Assembly: GCA_030613125.1 (NCBI GenBank)
Contig: JAUWMO010000128.1
Location: 1-9,311 of the forward strand
Reading direction: 5' to 3'
Origin: Bacteroidota bacterium
GTDB taxonomy: Bacteria; Bacteroidota; Bacteroidia; Bacteroidales; VadinHA17
DNA length: 9,311 nucleotides
How positions within the stretch are numbered: position 1 is the stretch's first letter; the number at the start of each line of letters is the position of its first letter. Under the pieces are notes generated by a model. It did no database searches and was not told the origin of the DNA. It worked only from the letters and a program-made list of their open reading frames with translations. Both the position numbers and the translations under genes were made by a program. Positions 7,824 through 9,311 of the stretch are shown here, one piece after another.

Positions 7824-8660
7824 ATGAATAAAAAAAGGTCATTCAAAACGGAAGGAACAGGTATAAAACCGGGAAGAAAAAAAAGCGGAAGAAAGCAATC
7901 CGCCAGATTCGATAAAACCGGTTCTGTAAAATCCAAACAAGCTGACAAGATCCGGTTGAATAAATTTATAGCAAACACAGGCTTATGTTCCAGAAGGGAG
8001 GCAGATATTTATATTCAGAAGGGACTGATTTCTGTGAATGGAATAAAGGTTCTTGAATTAGGTACCAAAGTAAATATAAGTGATGAAGTCAAATTCAGAG
8101 GGGAAAAGCTGTTACCGGAAAAAAAAGTATATATCTTAATGAATAAACCAAAAGATGTTATTACTACAACTGATGATCCGCAAGGCAGAAAAACTGTGTT
8201 TTCATTGATTAAAACAAAGATAAATGAAAGAATATATCCGGTTGGACGGCTTGATCGTATGTCAACCGGTGTATTACTTCTTACAAATGATGGTGAATTA
8301 ACAAAGAAACTTACCCATCCGAAGTTTAATAAAAAAAAAATTTACCAGGTTGAACTTGACAGAGAGTTGTATAAAAAAGATCTTGAACAAATAAAGAGTG
8401 GAATCATGCTGGATGACGGACTAATAAAAGCAGATGCCATTAGCTATATTGATCTTGAAGAAAAAAGAAATATTGGTATCGAGATCCACTCGGGCAGAAA
8501 TCGAATTCTTCGCCGAATATTTGAGCATCTTGGATATAAGGTAATCAAACTTGATCGTGTCTATTTTGCCGGCCTGACAAAAAAAGGCCTGACCCGGGGA
8601 AAATGGAGGCATCTTACAGATAAAGAAATTTCAATACTTAAACAAGGATCTTATAATTAA
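7824..8660 (+). CDS. rluB: rRNA pseudouridine synthase, RsuA/RluB/RluE/RluF family
   Basis: It isomerises a uridine in ribosomal RNA to pseudouridine during ribosome assembly. The 278-residue protein has a Lys/Arg-rich N-terminal tail (about 1-42), an S4 RNA-binding domain (about 43-100, IRLNKFIANTGLCSRREADIYIQKGLISVNG), then the synthase domain. Seen there: YILMNKPKDVITT (103-115); the catalytic motif GRLDRMSTGVLLLTNDGEL at 141-159, with Asp144 as the nucleophile; HPKFNKKKIYQVELD; and the family's C-terminal motif SGRNRILRRIFEHLGYKVIKLDRVYFAGL (223-251). Small-synthase paralogues modify different rRNA sites; RluB (23S) is the commonest annotation for the tailed Bacteroidota form, but the target is inferred. 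A run of ten A (8331-8340) lies inside the gene and the frame stays intact across it. The ATG at 7824 has no Shine-Dalgarno. The DUF5686-type gene follows 20 bases later. Confidence 0.92.
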   Translation: MNKKRSFKTEGTGIKPGRKKSGRKQSARFDKTGSVKSKQADKIRLNKFIANTGLCSRREADIYIQKGLISVNGIKVLELGTKVNISDEVKFRGEKLLPEKKVYILMNKPKDVITTTDDPQGRKTVFSLIKTKINERIYPVGRLDRMSTGVLLLTNDGELTKKLTHPKFNKKKIYQVELDRELYKKDLEQIKSGIMLDDGLIKADAISYIDLEEKRNIGIEIHSGRNRILRRIFEHLGYKVIKLDRVYFAGLTKKGLTRGKWRHLTDKEISILKQGSYN

Positions 8661-8680
8661 TTTTTCCTGTTTTTAATACC

Positions 8681-9160
8681 GTGACTCTTCCGCAATTTTC
8701 TCAGTATGGTAAAACATTTAGACCGGGAATTAGAAAAAAAAGCAATGTTCTGTTAATTTTCATCTTTTTTTGCTTTTTTACTCAATTATCCTCCAGTCAG
8801 ATTGTTCAAATCACAGGAAATGTGATCGATGATAATACGGGAAAGTCACTTGCTTTTGTAAACATATCCTTTAATGACTCCGGTAAAGGAACAACAAGTA
8901 ATATTGATGGTTCCTTTCAAATCTCATCTTCTTTTCAAATATATCGTCTTCTCTTTTCATACGTTGGTTATAAGCCAGTTACTCTCGATATTTTACCGAA
9001 TGGGAAGAGAACCAGATTATTGATCAGGTTGATACCAAGATCATACAGTATCAGGGAAGTAGAAATAGTACCTGGAATTAATCCTGCACACAGAATAATT
9101 GACCTGGTCAATCAAAATCGTAAATACAATGATCCGGAAAAAATACGGTCTTTCTCATAG
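8681..9160 (+). pseudogene. CarboxypepD_reg/DUF5686-type exported protein, 3' part missing
   Basis: Only the first 159 residues of what should be a much longer protein are present. Seen: GTG start at 8681 (no ATG is available in frame, and an in-frame stop lies upstream at 8654); a basic stretch GIRKK (16-20); a hydrophobic signal core (23-33) ending LSSSQ; a CarboxypepD_reg-like beta-sandwich at about 43-118 (ITGNVIDDNTGKSLAFVNISF...GTTSNIDGSFQI...FSYVGYKP); and then PGINPAHRIIDLVNQNRKYNDPEKIRSFS. That last segment matches the beginning of DUF5686, a domain of Bacteroidota envelope proteins, whose members normally run on as SFSY-x-SYNK for several hundred residues. Here TAG (9158-9160) follows SFS directly, and none of the three frames beyond it continues DUF5686. 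The coding frame is therefore broken by joined foreign sequence rather than by a simple frameshift. Function unknown; the family is linked to the cell surface. Confidence 0.75.
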
Positions 9161-9164
9161 CGAA

Positions 9165-9311
9165 ATGGCACAAGAACTAAAACGATCGATCGGAATCGAA
9201 AGGCTTGAGGTTTCCGGTGAACGCTTTATCCTGGCAAATAATGACTGTGTCGAGGAAACTAAATTGATTAAAGATAATTCAGTCGGTATGGTTTGTACTT
9301 CAATTCCTTTT
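9165..9311 (+). CDS. DNA methyltransferase (N4/N6 type), N-terminal fragment, cut by window edge
   Basis: The frame is open from 9099 to the right edge. The possible ATG starts are 9129, which still lies in DUF5686-coding DNA, and 9165, which I prefer. From 9165 it reads MAQELKRSIGIERLEV, then SGERFILANNDCVEETKLI, then KDNSVGMVCTSIPF. This fits the start of the N4/N6-adenine/cytosine methylase fold: NNDCVEE resembles the first catalytic segment (usually GDC-x-E), DNSVGMV the strand that follows, and TSIPF is a variant of catalytic motif IV (TSPPY). The SIPF variant is one I associate with phage-encoded methylases, often fused behind a helicase domain; that link is from memory and unverified. 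No ribosome-binding site was seen, and the true N-terminus may be missing because the frame begins at the break in the DUF5686-type gene. Only 49 codons are visible. Confidence 0.6.
   Translation, partial: MAQELKRSIGIERLEVSGERFILANNDCVEETKLIKDNSVGMVCTSIPF

Noticed and set aside
8331..8340. Run of ten A in the pseudouridine synthase gene as a possible programmed frameshift
   Set aside because: The normal frame continues intact through the run with all family motifs on both sides, so no frameshift is needed. It may only be prone to slippage or sequencing error.
9150..9160. Simple sequencing frameshift explaining the early stop of the DUF5686-type gene
   Set aside because: None of the three forward frames after 9160 resumes DUF5686-like sequence, while one reads as a methylase.
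1..9311. CRISPR array, tRNA, rRNA or insertion sequence
   Set aside because: I saw no regularly spaced direct repeats, no cloverleaf or rRNA-like stretch, and no transposase or terminal inverted repeats in the window.

Overview
The window is an AT-rich stretch that looks like a chromosome of a Bacteroidota bacterium, probably class Bacteroidia. Four things point there: a protein starting like the fused SecDF translocase of that phylum; a CarboxypepD_reg/DUF5686-type surface protein; several -7 boxes matching TAnnTTTG; and A/T-rich leaders that mostly lack a clear Shine-Dalgarno. Most of it is ordinary housekeeping and envelope DNA. The last 150 bases are different.

Left part (1-1657), all on the minus strand: the 5' part of secDF, cut by the window edge, lies downstream of mdh (malate dehydrogenase). 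A clear intrinsic terminator for mdh and a separate Bacteroidota-type promoter for secDF sit between them.

Middle (1658-6001), minus strand: a tight three-gene operon read as periplasmic adaptor (HlyD/MacA type), then MacB/FtsX-type permease, then TolC-type outer-membrane channel. Together these would span both membranes as a tripartite export system. No ATP-binding subunit is encoded in the operon or elsewhere in the window, and the permease carries no nucleotide-binding domain, so the ATPase must come from elsewhere or is absent. A good promoter precedes the adaptor gene.

Right part: a glmM-like phosphohexomutase (minus, 6270-7655) is divergent from an RsuA/RluB-family rRNA pseudouridine synthase (plus, 7824-8660). 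Twenty bases after the latter, a secreted CarboxypepD_reg/DUF5686-type protein begins at a GTG codon (8681). Its frame stops at 9158-9160, right where the family normally continues in DUF5686. From about 9159 another frame reads as the start of the catalytic part of a DNA methyltransferase (NNDCVEE...DNSVGMVCTSIPF), of a kind I associate with phages and mobile elements. Both genes are broken or begin at the same point. This junction is the most interesting spot in the window: it is either the edge of an integrated element or rearrangement, or an assembly chimera. The window ends too soon to decide.
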